In this document: positions 44,702-53,999 of the stretch, piece after piece | Position numbering within the stretch: position 1 is the stretch's first letter | How the letters are laid out: every line of letters starts with the position of its first letter | Source of the DNA: JAFGAV01 sp041479055 | GTDB taxonomy: Bacteria > Acidobacteriota > Aminicenantia > Aminicenantales > JAFGAV01 | NCBI GenBank assembly: GCA_963702835.1 | Contig: OY969762.1 | Location: forward strand, 1,488,001-1,552,000 | DNA length: 64,000 bases | Direction: 5' to 3' | Notes under the pieces: generated by a model | What the model saw: the letters and a program-made list of their open reading frames with translations, nothing else | Told to the model about the DNA's origin: nothing | Databases searched by the model: none | Program-made: the position numbers and the translations under genes

Positions 44702-45847
44702 TCATTCCCCCAGCACGGCCCGGGCGGCCCGGAGGCCGGAGCCCGGCTCGAAACGATAGCCCAGGGTTTTAAGCGTCCGTTCCAGCGCCTCCAGGGCAAA
44801 GAGGACCTGCGGTTCGGATAGATTGCCCATGTGGCCCATGCGGAAAACGAGTCCCGCGGTGTGGGCCAGGCCGCCGGCCACCACCACGCCGTTGTCAAAA
44901 TAAGCGCTGCGGAAAGCCTTGTCCTCGACCCCCTCCGGATAGAGAACCACCGACAGGGTGTCCGCCAGGAACGGCTCCCGGGTGAACAAGCTGAAGCCTA
45001 AGCGGCTCAAGCCCTGCCTGATGGCCCGGGCATAGCGGGCATGACGCCTGAAACGAGTCTCCAGGCCTTCCTCCATGACAATCTTGGTGCTCTCGGCAAA
45101 GGCCCGGATTTCGTTGACGCAATGGGTGGAAAAATACTTAGTGGGGTCCTTCATGATGGGCAGCCAGCGCAGGATATCGGCATAATAGGCGGGCACGGAG
45201 GCAAGGCTTCTTCTCTTGGCCATGGCCTTCTCGGAGAAGACGCAGATGGCCAGCCCGGGCGGCGCGCCGAAGCATTTCTGGGCCGCCGTGAGCAGGACAT
45301 CCACCCCCCAATCGTCCATTCGCTCTTCGATGCCGCCCGTGGCGCAGACGCCGTCCAGGACGAAAAAGATGTCCCGGCCGCGGAGCACCCGCACATAATC
45401 CGCGACCGGCGCGCAAGCGCCCGTTCCCGTGTCCACATGGGTGGCGGCCACGAAAGAGTAGGAGCCGCGGGCCAGCCTGCTTTCCAGTTCCTGGGGCAGA
45501 ACAGCCTCTCCCCACTCGCTCTCCACCAGATCATGGGCGAACCCGAAGCTCCGGCAGATGTGGGCCATTCGCTCCCCGAAATATCCCTGGGACAGGATGA
45601 GGACCCTGTCCTTGGGCCCCACGGTGTTGACCAGGGCCATCTCCATGGACAGGGTGCCGGCGCCGGCGATGACGAACGGCTCTCCTTTTTCCGTAAACAC
45701 GGTCTTTCTCAAGTTGTCCAGGGCGGCCTTGAACTCCGCGGCCAGCACCGGGCTGACGTGGGAAATCGTCGGCTGGGCCAGGCTGTGGATGATTCGGGGA
45801 TGAACGGGGCTCGGCCCGGGGATCAAAATTAATTTCTCGCTAGACAT
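44702..45847 (-). CDS. Class V PLP aminotransferase (alanine-glyoxylate/serine-pyruvate type)
   Basis: A 381-aa PLP enzyme: N-terminal ILIPGPSPVHPRI, glyoxylate-type ISHVSPVLAAEF, cofactor Asp in FVLDGVCATGG (D165) and Lys in LTAAQKCFGAPPG (K191), and C-terminal VVAGGLAHTAGLVFRMGHMGN. Relatives include alanine-glyoxylate, serine-glyoxylate and 2-aminoethylphosphonate transaminases; the sequence alone does not separate them. Its start overlaps the end of the CDP-alcohol transferase by 19 bp, a tight coupling that could point to a lipid head-group role. Confidence 0.88.
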   Translation of the reverse strand: MSSEKLILIPGPSPVHPRIIHSLAQPTISHVSPVLAAEFKAALDNLRKTVFTEKGEPFVIAGAGTLSMEMALVNTVGPKDRVLILSQGYFGERMAHICRSFGFAHDLVESEWGEAVLPQELESRLARGSYSFVAATHVDTGTGACAPVADYVRVLRGRDIFFVLDGVCATGGIEERMDDWGVDVLLTAAQKCFGAPPGLAICVFSEKAMAKRRSLASVPAYYADILRWLPIMKDPTKYFSTHCVNEIRAFAESTKIVMEEGLETRFRRHARYARAIRQGLSRLGFSLFTREPFLADTLSVVLYPEGVEDKAFRSAYFDNGVVVAGGLAHTAGLVFRMGHMGNLSEPQVLFALEALERTLKTLGYRFEPGSGLRAARAVLGE

Positions 45848-46722
45848 GACAACCCGGCCATCTTTTTATTGACCGCGGCCTGGATGGGATAAAGCAACAG
45901 GATCCAGATTGTGCCGATGAAGACGGCATACCAGATGAAGACCATGGGCTTGAAGAATAGGGAAGCGACCAGAAGAACGAAGATATGCATGCTGGGGCCG
46001 ACCAGGTTCCACAGCATGACCAGGGTTTGATTGTGTTTCCTGTATTCTTCCGGGTCATAGCGCACCGCGGCTTTATGGTTTGCGCCCAACTGGATCTTCG
46101 TGTAAGCAAGGTAGAGCCGGATCATCAATCGGTCCAAGGCCTTGCCCTTGGCCGGCTTCAAGCGTTCAAGTTCCCGGCTGAATACGGCGATTTCCGACTG
46201 GGGCCTGAGGTCCTGGCCCAGGACATGCGTCGCATATAGACAAGCGTAGTGGTCGGACAAGGCGGCCTGGACCAGGTGCCCGACCCCGGCCAGGCCGACC
46301 AACAGGAACGGATGGAAAGGAAGGCTGACCAGGTCGTTGTGCACGGCTCGCTCAAGGCCGATACCGAAGCCGGTGTATGCGGCGACCATCAGGATATGGC
46401 CCGCCACTCCGTCAATGATCCGGCCGGTCAACGTCCCGTTGGACTTCAGGCGGGCCAGCATGCCGTCGGTGCAGTCCAGGATATTGGCCGCGCTGCACAG
46501 CAACCCTCCCATGATGAAGCCTTCATGCGTGCCCAGGCCGAAGAAGATGCCGCTCACGATGCCGACCATCATGGCCAGGAAACTGATTTGATTGGGAGTG
46601 ATGGGGAATAGGGTGCACAGCTTGACCAGGGCGTAGGAAATCGGACGATAAAGGACCAGGTCGGCTAGCTCGTCGACGGGCACGCCCTTGGTCGTTGACT
46701 TGTACTCGGCAAAAACGCTCAT
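45829..46722 (-). CDS. CDP-alcohol phosphatidyltransferase family protein with altered motif
   Basis: A 297-aa membrane protein with about six helices. The family motif D-x2-D-G-x2-A-R-x8-G-x3-D-x3-D is present as D83, D86-G87, A90-R91, G100, D104, but position 108 is Gly (followed by His109) rather than the fourth Asp thought to act as base. Such enzymes transfer a phosphoalcohol from a CDP-linked donor to make phospholipids. The change may mean a different acceptor, use of His109, or loss of activity. It is the first gene of the group with the aminotransferase, DUF362 and PrsW genes. It has no clear Shine-Dalgarno. Confidence 0.82.
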   Translation of the reverse strand: MSVFAEYKSTTKGVPVDELADLVLYRPISYALVKLCTLFPITPNQISFLAMMVGIVSGIFFGLGTHEGFIMGGLLCSAANILDCTDGMLARLKSNGTLTGRIIDGVAGHILMVAAYTGFGIGLERAVHNDLVSLPFHPFLLVGLAGVGHLVQAALSDHYACLYATHVLGQDLRPQSEIAVFSRELERLKPAKGKALDRLMIRLYLAYTKIQLGANHKAAVRYDPEEYRKHNQTLVMLWNLVGPSMHIFVLLVASLFFKPMVFIWYAVFIGTIWILLLYPIQAAVNKKMAGLSCLARN

Positions 46723-46801
46723 CTGGGCCCCAAGATTTTTCTCATTTTGACACTGATCCCAATATTTTTCAACTTATTATTTTCCAGGAGGACGAGCTTG
46801 A

Positions 46802-47878
46802 TCATTCCTTGACCCGGCCGACCTCGAAGAGCGGCTCGCCCTGGCTGGTGGGGGGGGTGGCAATGATATAGAGAACGATGCCGCTGAACGGCGCCTGGAT
46901 GTCCTCAACCCGGTGGCCGAGGAAATCGGTGATGAACCCGACCCGCTGGCCTTTCTGCACCCAGTGGCCCCTGTGGGTCAAGGGATGGAAAAGACCGTTG
47001 ACTTGGGAATTGACGACTTCGTAGCGGTCGATCCAGACCGGGTCGGTCAGCGCCTCGACCGTCCCCTCCATCATCCCCAGGTGCCGGAGAACGTTCAGCG
47101 CTCCTTGAATGTTCAGGGAGATATATTCCTCTTCCGTGCCGCCCAACAGGCCGGCTTCGGTAGTGATGGCCGGTTTGTTCCTCAGGATGGCGGTATTGCC
47201 CAGGAACTTCGAGTCGGCCGGATCCTTGGGGCGGGTCGTATCGATGATGATGTGTTTCAGCCCGAAGGCCAGCGCCAGCTCCCGCGTCCGACGGTCCAGA
47301 TCCTCTCGGCCGCTGATCATCCAATAAGAATAGGGCAGGAGGTCTTCATTGGCGTCCCCGCAGTGCATGTCCACCAGGACATCACAGCGGTCGACGACGT
47401 CCCTGGTGAGAATGAAGGCAATCCGCTGGGAGAGAGTTCCCTGGGGATCCCCCGGGAAGACACGGTTCAGGTTCTTCCCGTCCTGAGGAGTATAGTAGAT
47501 GGTCCTTTTCTGGAAGGAGGGAACGTTGGCCACATGAACGAGGACCGCAGTGCCCGCCAACTTTTTGGGGTCGATCATATCTTTGAGCCGATAGAGGGCC
47601 AGGATGGGAGGGTATTCAGAGCCGTGCACACCGGCCACTAAAGCCAGGACAGGCCCCGGCCGCACTCCGTGCAGGACCGTGACAGGGATGAATGCGGCCT
47701 GCCCGTCCTTCTCCGGTACTTCCAAGTAGCCCGAAGCGGCCTCGCCCGGAGCGACCCGGAGGGGCCCCAGCTCGAACGCTTGTCGTTCAGGCCCCCCGGC
47801 GGCCAAGCCGCCCGCCAGCGTTAGAATCACACCCGCCGCCCCCAAGCATTTTAGATACCGTCTTACGCTCTCGGTCAT
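46802..47878 (-). CDS. Exported succinylglutamate-desuccinylase/aspartoacylase-like zinc hydrolase
   Basis: A 358-aa protein with a signal peptide (~8-28). The M14-like AstE/AspA core shows zinc ligands: GVHGSEYPP (His and Glu) and LVDMHCGD (His), with an Asn-Arg pair in GKNLNRVFPGD. The C-terminal domain (PFSGIVLYIIATPP, biotinyl-lipoyl-like beta barrel) is common in this family. It probably cleaves an amide or peptide-like bond outside the cytoplasm. The start is close to AGGGGAGGAG. It is transcribed alone, 79 bp before the CDP-alcohol gene; the two could share a transcript. Confidence 0.87.
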   Translation of the reverse strand: MTESVRRYLKCLGAAGVILTLAGGLAAGGPERQAFELGPLRVAPGEAASGYLEVPEKDGQAAFIPVTVLHGVRPGPVLALVAGVHGSEYPPILALYRLKDMIDPKKLAGTAVLVHVANVPSFQKRTIYYTPQDGKNLNRVFPGDPQGTLSQRIAFILTRDVVDRCDVLVDMHCGDANEDLLPYSYWMISGREDLDRRTRELALAFGLKHIIIDTTRPKDPADSKFLGNTAILRNKPAITTEAGLLGGTEEEYISLNIQGALNVLRHLGMMEGTVEALTDPVWIDRYEVVNSQVNGLFHPLTHRGHWVQKGQRVGFITDFLGHRVEDIQAPFSGIVLYIIATPPTSQGEPLFEVGRVKE

Positions 47879-47980
47879 ATTCTCCTCCCCTAACAGATTG
47901 TCAAAAATATTCTAAAGCAAAAGAACCCCCCAGGCCAAGGCCCTAATCCCTCAATACCCAAGCCGATATAATCAGGAAGC

Positions 47981-48274
47981 ATCTCCGATCGTGTGATTCA
48001 CGGGGAGGGGTGGCACGGCGGAGGGGCTCCGGCCTTTCCGGAGACGCCATCGAGCCCCTTAATTTCTAGGGGGCTGGGGGGTAAATAAATAGAAAAAAGC
48101 AAAGAGGCGGCTCCGGCCATATACTCCGCCTGCGCGCAGCTTGGCATGGCCGGAGACACCTACGAATTCTAATTATCCAATTTATCCCCCTCTAGCCCCC
48201 CTTGGGGAAACAAGGGGGGCAAAGGTTGGTGTCTCCGGAAAGGTCGGCCGTGACAGGACCCCTCCTCTTCTTGA
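47981..48274. repeat. Dispersed repeat element, copy B (long form with inverted ends)
   Basis: Left end ATCTCCGATCGTGTGATTCA, then CGGGGAGGGGTGGCACGGCG; right end CTCCGGAAAGGTCGGCCGTG, then ACAGGACCCCTCCTCTTCTTGA. Inside are a CTCCGG...CCGGAG hairpin, the CGCGCAGC core, and a CCCCCCTTGG...CAAGGGGGG hairpin like that of repeats D1 and D2. It fills most of the gap between the AstE-like gene and the small membrane protein. No open frame of note. Confidence 0.75.
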
Positions 48275-48319
48275 ATGCCACATTACAGAAAAGGAGATGC
48301 TTACATTTAATCATGGGTG

Positions 48320-48349
48320 TTGCATATTGACAATCACCTTTGTTATAAT
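48320..48349 (+). promoter_or_regulatory. Predicted promoter for the small membrane protein
   Basis: TTGCAT at 48320, 18-bp spacer, perfect TATAAT at 48344, 42 bp before the ATG. It lies just outside repeat copy B. Confidence 0.5.
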
Positions 48350-48391
48350 GCGCCTCGCTCAATGTGTTGAAATTCTTTAGGGAGGATCTTC

Positions 48392-48622
48392 ATGGGTAAA
48401 TTTCTTGCCATCCTCGGCGGTTTGATCGCAATGGCCGGAGGCGTCTACCTGCTCGTATGGAGATGGTGGATGCCTTTTAAGATGCTGGCCAAAGGCGCCG
48501 TTCCTCTGGTCTTGATCTTCGGAGGTCTCATCGCCCTCATCGCCGGCATCAGCAGCATCAGGGACGCCGCCCGGACCAAGAAGCTTGAAGAGGAAGCCAA
48601 GCAAGAAGAAAAAAAGAAATAA
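48392..48622 (+). CDS. Small two-helix membrane protein
   Basis: A 76-aa protein: helix 1 (FLAILGGLIAMAGGVYLLVW), short loop, helix 2 (VPLVLIFGGLIALIAGI), and a Lys/Glu-rich cytoplasmic tail. GGGAGGATC precedes the ATG by 6 bp, and a good promoter is in place. No family recognised; it could be a regulator of a membrane complex or a stress peptide. Confidence 0.75.
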   Translation: MGKFLAILGGLIAMAGGVYLLVWRWWMPFKMLAKGAVPLVLIFGGLIALIAGISSIRDAARTKKLEEEAKQEEKKK

Positions 48623-48721
48623 GGATTTCCGCTGACTCTATAAATCATTTGAATCTCAGGGGGTTCCTTCTGAGGGTCCTTCTCTTGCTTCGCTAGAAAG
48701 CCCTGTGCTAGGATTTGGGCG

Positions 48722-49192
48722 GTGGCACATATCGGGCTATCCGTCGTTTCTCTCCTGCTGTCGCTCCTGTCGGCGGCAGCCATAGATGTGGAGAGCTCCT
48801 TTCTCGAAAACAGGCCTGACCTGCTGCTCTTCCATCTTTCCTCCCGCTCCGGGATCAGCCTCTCTCTTCCCGAACCCGTCTCCTTTTCCGACCAGGTCTC
48901 GCCCGAGCAGTCCTATTTTCTCTTCCAGGGCATCCTGGCCAGATTTCTAACCCAGGAATTTTTTTCGGAAAGCGACCTCCCCGCCTGGCTGGACAAGGAC
49001 CGTCTCATCCTTAAAGCGCGCTGGTCCTTCCGCGACAATAAAACAAACAACCAGTACGCCTTTCGCTTGTTCATATTGTTCAAACTGGAGAAGCAGCCGG
49101 CCCAGTCCTCCGGCCGCTCGGCCGGAGGGAGAGACTCAACAAAACGCTCGAACCCCTGGAAAATTATTGAGATCAAGGCGGAGAAGATTTGA
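48722..49192 (+). CDS. Exported protein of unknown function preceding the NtrY-like kinase
   Basis: A 156-aa protein with a leader (IGLSVVSLLLSLLSAAA). The rest is an alpha+beta domain (SYFLFQGILARFLTQEFF, ARWSFRDNKTNNQYAFRLFILFKLE) that loosely recalls NTF2-like DUF4783 proteins; I am not sure. The start is GTG with no clear Shine-Dalgarno. Its TGA overlaps the TTG start of the kinase, so the two are probably co-translated, and the protein may feed the kinase its signal. Confidence 0.6.
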   Translation: MAHIGLSVVSLLLSLLSAAAIDVESSFLENRPDLLLFHLSSRSGISLSLPEPVSFSDQVSPEQSYFLFQGILARFLTQEFFSESDLPAWLDKDRLILKARWSFRDNKTNNQYAFRLFILFKLEKQPAQSSGRSAGGRDSTKRSNPWKIIEIKAEKI

Positions 49193-52100
49193 AAAAACTG
49201 CGCGCCGTCTGGGCGGCCTCCGCCGTCCTCAGCTTGATCCTGCTGGCGGCAGCCCTCTGGCTGCCCCGGCTGACGGCCTCCCCTGACCAGGCTCGAAACC
49301 TGGCCCTCCTCAGAGAAAAAGCGGAGGCCGTCCGGCAGGAGTTCCGCGGCCTATGGGAAGATCTGAAGCAGAAAGAATCGACGCTGGCCGCGGCGGCCGG
49401 GGCCGTGAAAGAGGAGGGCCTCTTCGCTGCCCTGCAGAAGCTCAACCTTCGCCGGGAAATTGAGGGCGCGGCCGCCTTCGGCCAAAACGGACGGCTGAAA
49501 ACCTGGCTGGGAAACGTCTTGGACTTTGAGCCTCTTTTCCAAACGCCCGGGCCCGGACGCACCCTGATCGACAAGGGCCGCCCCCTGATCGTGGCGGATA
49601 AAGCCTCTGTCTTTGTCATCTTGCCGGCGAAAGTCGGCCAGGACACCGTCCTGCTGACCAGGCTTCTTTATTTCCGGACCCAGTTCCGCTCCCCCTATCT
49701 TCTCGATTATCAATTCCTCAAGCCCTCCCTCCGCTCGGGGTGCGATATAGACTACTGGGATTTCCGGGAAGACTTGGCCGGCTTCGAAAGGATCTTCGCC
49801 CGGCATAAAGACGAGTATCTCGGCCAGCCGAGAACGAGCGTGGGCCTGCCCTCCCTGATCTTTCCCCTGCGGCTGGAAGACCGGACGATCGCCGCCACCG
49901 TCACCCTCAGCGCCCCGACCGCCACAGCCGGGCAAGCCCGAGCCAGGGAGAAATGGCTTCTTTTTTTCTCCTTGTCTGTCTTCCTGTCGGCTGTGCTCCT
50001 GCTCATTCTCCTCGGCCGGGCCGCTGTCCGCGACTCTCGCCGGAGAACTCTCACCAGCTTTCTGTTTCTGCTGGTGCTGGTCGCGCTGCGCTGGCTTTTT
50101 TTAGTCCTGAGCCAACTCGGCGTTTTCGAGTCCCTGCCCATCTTCTCCCCGGCCTTGCTCAGCTTCCGTTCGCTGTCCGGGCTCACTCGATCTCCGGCCG
50201 ATCTGGCCCTCACCGCTTTCTGCCTTCTCCTGGCCGCGGCTTTCCTGGCCCGCCTGGGACGCGGCTTTATTCTCAACCCGGGCAAGCCGCCGCCCTGGCC
50301 GGCGGCCGGATTGCTTTCCCTGGCCGCCTCAACTCTAGGACTCGGACTGCTTCTTCTATTCCAGATGGCCCTTCAGGCCACAATCTTTAACTCCAACCTG
50401 AGTCTGCTCCGCTTCTCCTTTTCAGCCTCATTTCTGCTCATCCACCTGAGCCTGCTGGCCCTGGCCCTGACTTTGGCCCTCGCTCTTTTTTGGCTTTTCC
50501 GCCTGTCTGTCCGCGTATCGCCGGGATGGCCGGTCCCGGCCGTCTGTCTGGCCCTGGCCGCTGCCATCCTAGCCATTTTTCTCCGGCCCTTCGAAGCGGT
50601 CCTCCACCTGGCGCTTCCCCTGCTGACCGCTTTTCTTCTCCTGTGGGCCGCTTTCCAGACCGGGCGCCTTCGGGCCGGCCGCGTTTTGTTTCTGGCGGCG
50701 GCCGTTATCTCTTTATTTATGGCGGTGGCGCTCAATATCCACATCGGCCAGCGGAACCGCAGCCTGGTTGAGAACACCCTAAAGGATACCATCCTGTCTC
50801 AGGAGGACTGGGCTTCTTTCTTCCTGCAAGAATCCATGGAGACGATCAACCAAAACCAGGACCTTCTGCTGACTGCTTTCAAAGGATCCCAGATTTCAGA
50901 TACCGCCCAGCGGCTTTGGGGCAGGACCTTGGCCGCCCGCTTCAACTGGTACTCCAGCCTGGAGATTCTCAACAGCGGCGGAGAGACCGTTTCTCGCTTT
51001 GCCCTCAACGTCCCCCGCTCTTTTAAGCCGTCCGCCGACTTGGCCCCCAGCCCAGAGTGGACCGTTACCGCCCTGACCGTCACCTTCATCGGCCGGGAAA
51101 AAGAATTCCTGGTCGGCCACCGCGATTGGTTTGAAGGACAGAAGCTCCTGGGGAGAGCCGTCCTGTCCTTGTCCCTGGACTATGAACTGCTGCCTTTTCT
51201 GTACTCGGCCAATCCCTACTTCGAACTCTTCCGTGTCCATTCCCTCCCCTCCCTGGAGCAGCTCGAATTGGGCTTCGCTGTATTCGACCAGGAGGGCAAG
51301 TTCCTCTTCAACCCGAACCATCTGGCCGCCGGCCTGCCCGTCCGCAGCCTGCCCCGGCTGCTGAACGAACGGGACGGGCAGTGGGTCCGCTGGAAGGATA
51401 AGGGCCGGACGATTTCCGCATTTTGCTTTCCCCATCGGGGACGGCTGTTCGGCCTCTTCCTCCCCAGAAAGACATTGATCAACCTGGCCGCCGAATTCCT
51501 AAAGCTCTTTTTCCTCTACGGCCTGGCCCTGGGCCTGCCGGCCCTGCTGGGAGCGCTCCTCTTTACCCGGCCCCGAATACGAACCTTCCTGAAGTCCTTC
51601 TCCAACCGTGTCTACGCTTCGTTCCTGGTCATCGCTCTCGTTCCCCTCCTGTTGCTGACCATCTTCACCCGCAGCTATTTCACCCGGGTCTTTACCCGTC
51701 AGTTCACCCGGGCGGCCGAAGCGGATGCCGCTTTCACCCGCAACGTCCTTCAGGATTTCCTCTTTCTGCAGCAGGAGGAGAGGTCGGTGGTCATCCCCCC
51801 TCCCGAAGACCTCGTGCTATGGATCAGCGCCGCCATCGGCAATGATGTCAACCTCTACCAGGACGGCCGGCTGGTGTCCTCCAGCCGCCGCGAATTCTTC
51901 GACTCGGGGATCCTGCCCGAGCTCATGGACGGAGAACTCCACCATCGCTTCCAGACCGAGTCCGACCTCTTCCTGACCCAGCGGTTGAAGATGGGGCGCT
52001 ATGCCTTCTACACCCTGACCATCCCCTTCACCGTGGGCTCATCCAAACTGTATATCTCCCTTCCCTTCCCCTTCGAACAGCAGGAGATCGCCGGCGCTGC

Positions 52101-53028
52101 CGCCGGTTTGATCGAATTCCTGCTCCTGGCCTCGGCCTTTTTCGTGGCAGCCGTTGCCTTCTTCGCCCGGGGGCTGGGCTCGGCCATTGTGACACCCATC
52201 CGCAAGCTTTTGTCCGGGACCCGGGAAGTGAGCCTGGGCAACTTGGAGATCTCACTCCACCATAAGCCGGACGATGAAATGAAGACCTTATTCCTGGGGT
52301 TCAATGCCATGGTCCGCAGCCTCAAACAGCACCAGCAGGAATTGGCCGAAATGAGCCAGAAGGCGGCTTGGGCGGAGATGGCCCGCAAGGTGGCCCACGA
52401 AGTCAAAAACCCGCTGACGCCCATCCAGCTCTCGGCCGAACACCTCCTGCGCGTCTATGAGGACGGGAAGACCGATTTCGCCCAGGCGCTCCAACAGTCG
52501 GTTTCCTACATCACCGGCGAGGTGGAGAACCTCCGCAAGATCGCCCAAGAGTTCTTGGAGATGTCACGGGAGAGCGCTCTGCACCGGGAGCCGGACGATG
52601 TCCGGAAGGTCCTGGAAGAGACCCTGGCTCCCTACCGGAGGATTCTCACCGACCGTATCACCATCCGGGAATCCTTTGGCCCTGAGCCGCTCCGCTGCCT
52701 GGTTGACCGGTCCAAACTCAAAATGGCCCTGCGCAATTTTCTGATCAACGCCCTGGAAGCCATCTCCGGCCGAGGAGAAATCGCGGTCCGGGCCGAGGGC
52801 CGGGAAAATCAAGCGCTCATCGAAATCCAGGATACGGGCTCGGGAATGGCCCCCGAAGTCCTCCAGCACATTTTCGAGCCTCATTTCTCGACCAAACCGC
52901 TGGGGACCGGCCTGGGTTTGCCCATCGCCAAGAAAATCATCGAGGACCACGGCGGCTCGATCCGGGTGACGAGCGAACCCGGCCGGGGCACCCTAGTCAC
53001 CATACTGCTGCCCTTAATCGAAGCATAG
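49189..53028 (+). CDS. Large NtrY-like sensor histidine kinase
   Basis: A 1,279-aa membrane kinase. Residues 1-~300 hold a first helix and an extracytoplasmic domain followed by several Leu-rich helices (to ~520); a second large domain lies at ~530-760; another helix pair frames ~790-980. Then HAMP (VTPIRKLLSGTREVSLGNLEI), HisKA with phospho-His in MARKVAHEVKNPLTPIQLSA (~1070), and HATPase (NFLINALEAI, DTGSGMAPE, GTGLGLPIAKKI). This HEVKNPLTPIQLSA form is typical of NtrY. No response regulator is adjacent, although NtrX is the expected partner. The start is TTG with AAGGCGGAG upstream. Confidence 0.9.
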   Translation: MKKLRAVWAASAVLSLILLAAALWLPRLTASPDQARNLALLREKAEAVRQEFRGLWEDLKQKESTLAAAAGAVKEEGLFAALQKLNLRREIEGAAAFGQNGRLKTWLGNVLDFEPLFQTPGPGRTLIDKGRPLIVADKASVFVILPAKVGQDTVLLTRLLYFRTQFRSPYLLDYQFLKPSLRSGCDIDYWDFREDLAGFERIFARHKDEYLGQPRTSVGLPSLIFPLRLEDRTIAATVTLSAPTATAGQARAREKWLLFFSLSVFLSAVLLLILLGRAAVRDSRRRTLTSFLFLLVLVALRWLFLVLSQLGVFESLPIFSPALLSFRSLSGLTRSPADLALTAFCLLLAAAFLARLGRGFILNPGKPPPWPAAGLLSLAASTLGLGLLLLFQMALQATIFNSNLSLLRFSFSASFLLIHLSLLALALTLALALFWLFRLSVRVSPGWPVPAVCLALAAAILAIFLRPFEAVLHLALPLLTAFLLLWAAFQTGRLRAGRVLFLAAAVISLFMAVALNIHIGQRNRSLVENTLKDTILSQEDWASFFLQESMETINQNQDLLLTAFKGSQISDTAQRLWGRTLAARFNWYSSLEILNSGGETVSRFALNVPRSFKPSADLAPSPEWTVTALTVTFIGREKEFLVGHRDWFEGQKLLGRAVLSLSLDYELLPFLYSANPYFELFRVHSLPSLEQLELGFAVFDQEGKFLFNPNHLAAGLPVRSLPRLLNERDGQWVRWKDKGRTISAFCFPHRGRLFGLFLPRKTLINLAAEFLKLFFLYGLALGLPALLGALLFTRPRIRTFLKSFSNRVYASFLVIALVPLLLLTIFTRSYFTRVFTRQFTRAAEADAAFTRNVLQDFLFLQQEERSVVIPPPEDLVLWISAAIGNDVNLYQDGRLVSSSRREFFDSGILPELMDGELHHRFQTESDLFLTQRLKMGRYAFYTLTIPFTVGSSKLYISLPFPFEQQEIAGAAAGLIEFLLLASAFFVAAVAFFARGLGSAIVTPIRKLLSGTREVSLGNLEISLHHKPDDEMKTLFLGFNAMVRSLKQHQQELAEMSQKAAWAEMARKVAHEVKNPLTPIQLSAEHLLRVYEDGKTDFAQALQQSVSYITGEVENLRKIAQEFLEMSRESALHREPDDVRKVLEETLAPYRRILTDRITIRESFGPEPLRCLVDRSKLKMALRNFLINALEAISGRGEIAVRAEGRENQALIEIQDTGSGMAPEVLQHIFEPHFSTKPLGTGLGLPIAKKIIEDHGGSIRVTSEPGRGTLVTILLPLIEA

Positions 53029-53071
53029 CGGCGGCTGGATTTTTTCTGAAAGCTGTGGAAGAATATCGGCC

Positions 53072-53581
53072 ATGAAGAAAACGCTGGTGACCTATTTCAG
53101 CCGGACGGGAAATACCCGCCTCATCGCCGAGGCCGTCCATCAAGCCCTGGAGGGGGCCAAGGAAATCCTGCCCCTCGACCAAGTTCAGAACCTGGATGAT
53201 TATAAATTGATCTTCATCGGTTTTCCCGTCCAATCCCACAACGTGCCCTACAAAGTCGAGCTCTTTTTAAAAAAGATCCCCACGGGGCAAAAGATCGCCC
53301 TCTTCTCCACTCATGGATCTCTGGCCGGCGGGCGCCTGTCAAGGGAAGCCCTGGAGCACGCCCTGGTGCTCGCCTCCCAGGCTAAGGTCATCGCTACTTT
53401 CTCTTGCCGGGGAAAGGTCTCGCTGGAAGCCCTGGAGGTTCTGAAGAAATCTCCCGAACATGAAGCCTGGGCCGACATGGCCGCCTCGGCCGGTTCCCAT
53501 CCCGACTCATCGGACCTGGAGGATGCCCGGGCTTTCGCCCGCTGGGTGGCCACCCTCAGCGCCCACGCTCTATCAGCTTGA
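53072..53581 (+). CDS. Flavodoxin-fold protein
   Basis: A 169-aa protein. The FMN phosphate loop is YFSRTGNTRLIAEAV, followed by LIFIGFPVQSHNVPYKVELFLKK and IALFSTHGSLAGG, matching flavodoxin-like electron carriers. The partner is unknown. It starts 43 bp after the kinase and is convergent with the epimerase gene, whose end is 1 bp beyond its stop. Confidence 0.85.
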   Translation: MKKTLVTYFSRTGNTRLIAEAVHQALEGAKEILPLDQVQNLDDYKLIFIGFPVQSHNVPYKVELFLKKIPTGQKIALFSTHGSLAGGRLSREALEHALVLASQAKVIATFSCRGKVSLEALEVLKKSPEHEAWADMAASAGSHPDSSDLEDARAFARWVATLSAHALSA

Positions 53582-53582
53582 A

Positions 53583-53999
53583 TTAATCCCTTTTCCTGAC
53601 TTCCCTAAGTTCCACCAGAACGCCGCCGCAGGAACGGGGATGGATGAAAGCGATGAGGCTTCCTTCCGCCCCCACCCCCGGCCGCTCCTGGAGGAACTGC
53701 ACGCCCTTGGACTTGAGCTCGTCCATGGCCGCTGGAAGATCCCCGACCTCCAGGCAGAGATGATGGATCCCGTCGCCCCTGTCCCGAAGGAAATTGGACA
53801 CGGCTGCATCCTCACTGAGCGGTGAAACGAGCTCCACGGCCGCTCCCTTCTCCGGTTCCAGCCGGACAACCCTCACCCCCCGCTCGGCCAGGGTTTCAAT
53901 CGATGAAGCCTTGAGCCCAAAAAGGCCCTGCCACAGGGAAAGGACGGACTCAAGGTCCTTGACCGCCACGGCGATGTGATCTGTTCCGATGATCTTCAT
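53583..53999 (-). CDS. mce: Methylmalonyl-CoA epimerase
   Basis: A 138-aa VOC-fold protein: TDHIAVAVKDLESVLSLWQGLFGL (metal His), GDGIHHLCLEVGDL (second His), GVLVELRE (metal Glu). It interconverts the R and S forms of methylmalonyl-CoA. Its ATG overlaps the meaB stop (ATGA). Together with meaB this shows a methylmalonyl-CoA pathway; the mutase itself is not in the window. Confidence 0.93.
   Translation of the reverse strand: MKIIGTDHIAVAVKDLESVLSLWQGLFGLKASSIETLAERGVRVVRLEPEKGAAVELVSPLSEDAAVSNFLRDRGDGIHHLCLEVGDLPAAMDELKSKGVQFLQERPGVGAEGSLIAFIHPRSCGGVLVELREVRKRD

Noticed and set aside
43654..44772. Plus-strand frame of 372 codons opposite the DUF362 gene
   Set aside because: The minus strand has clear ferredoxin motifs; the plus frame is typical high-GC antisense shadow.
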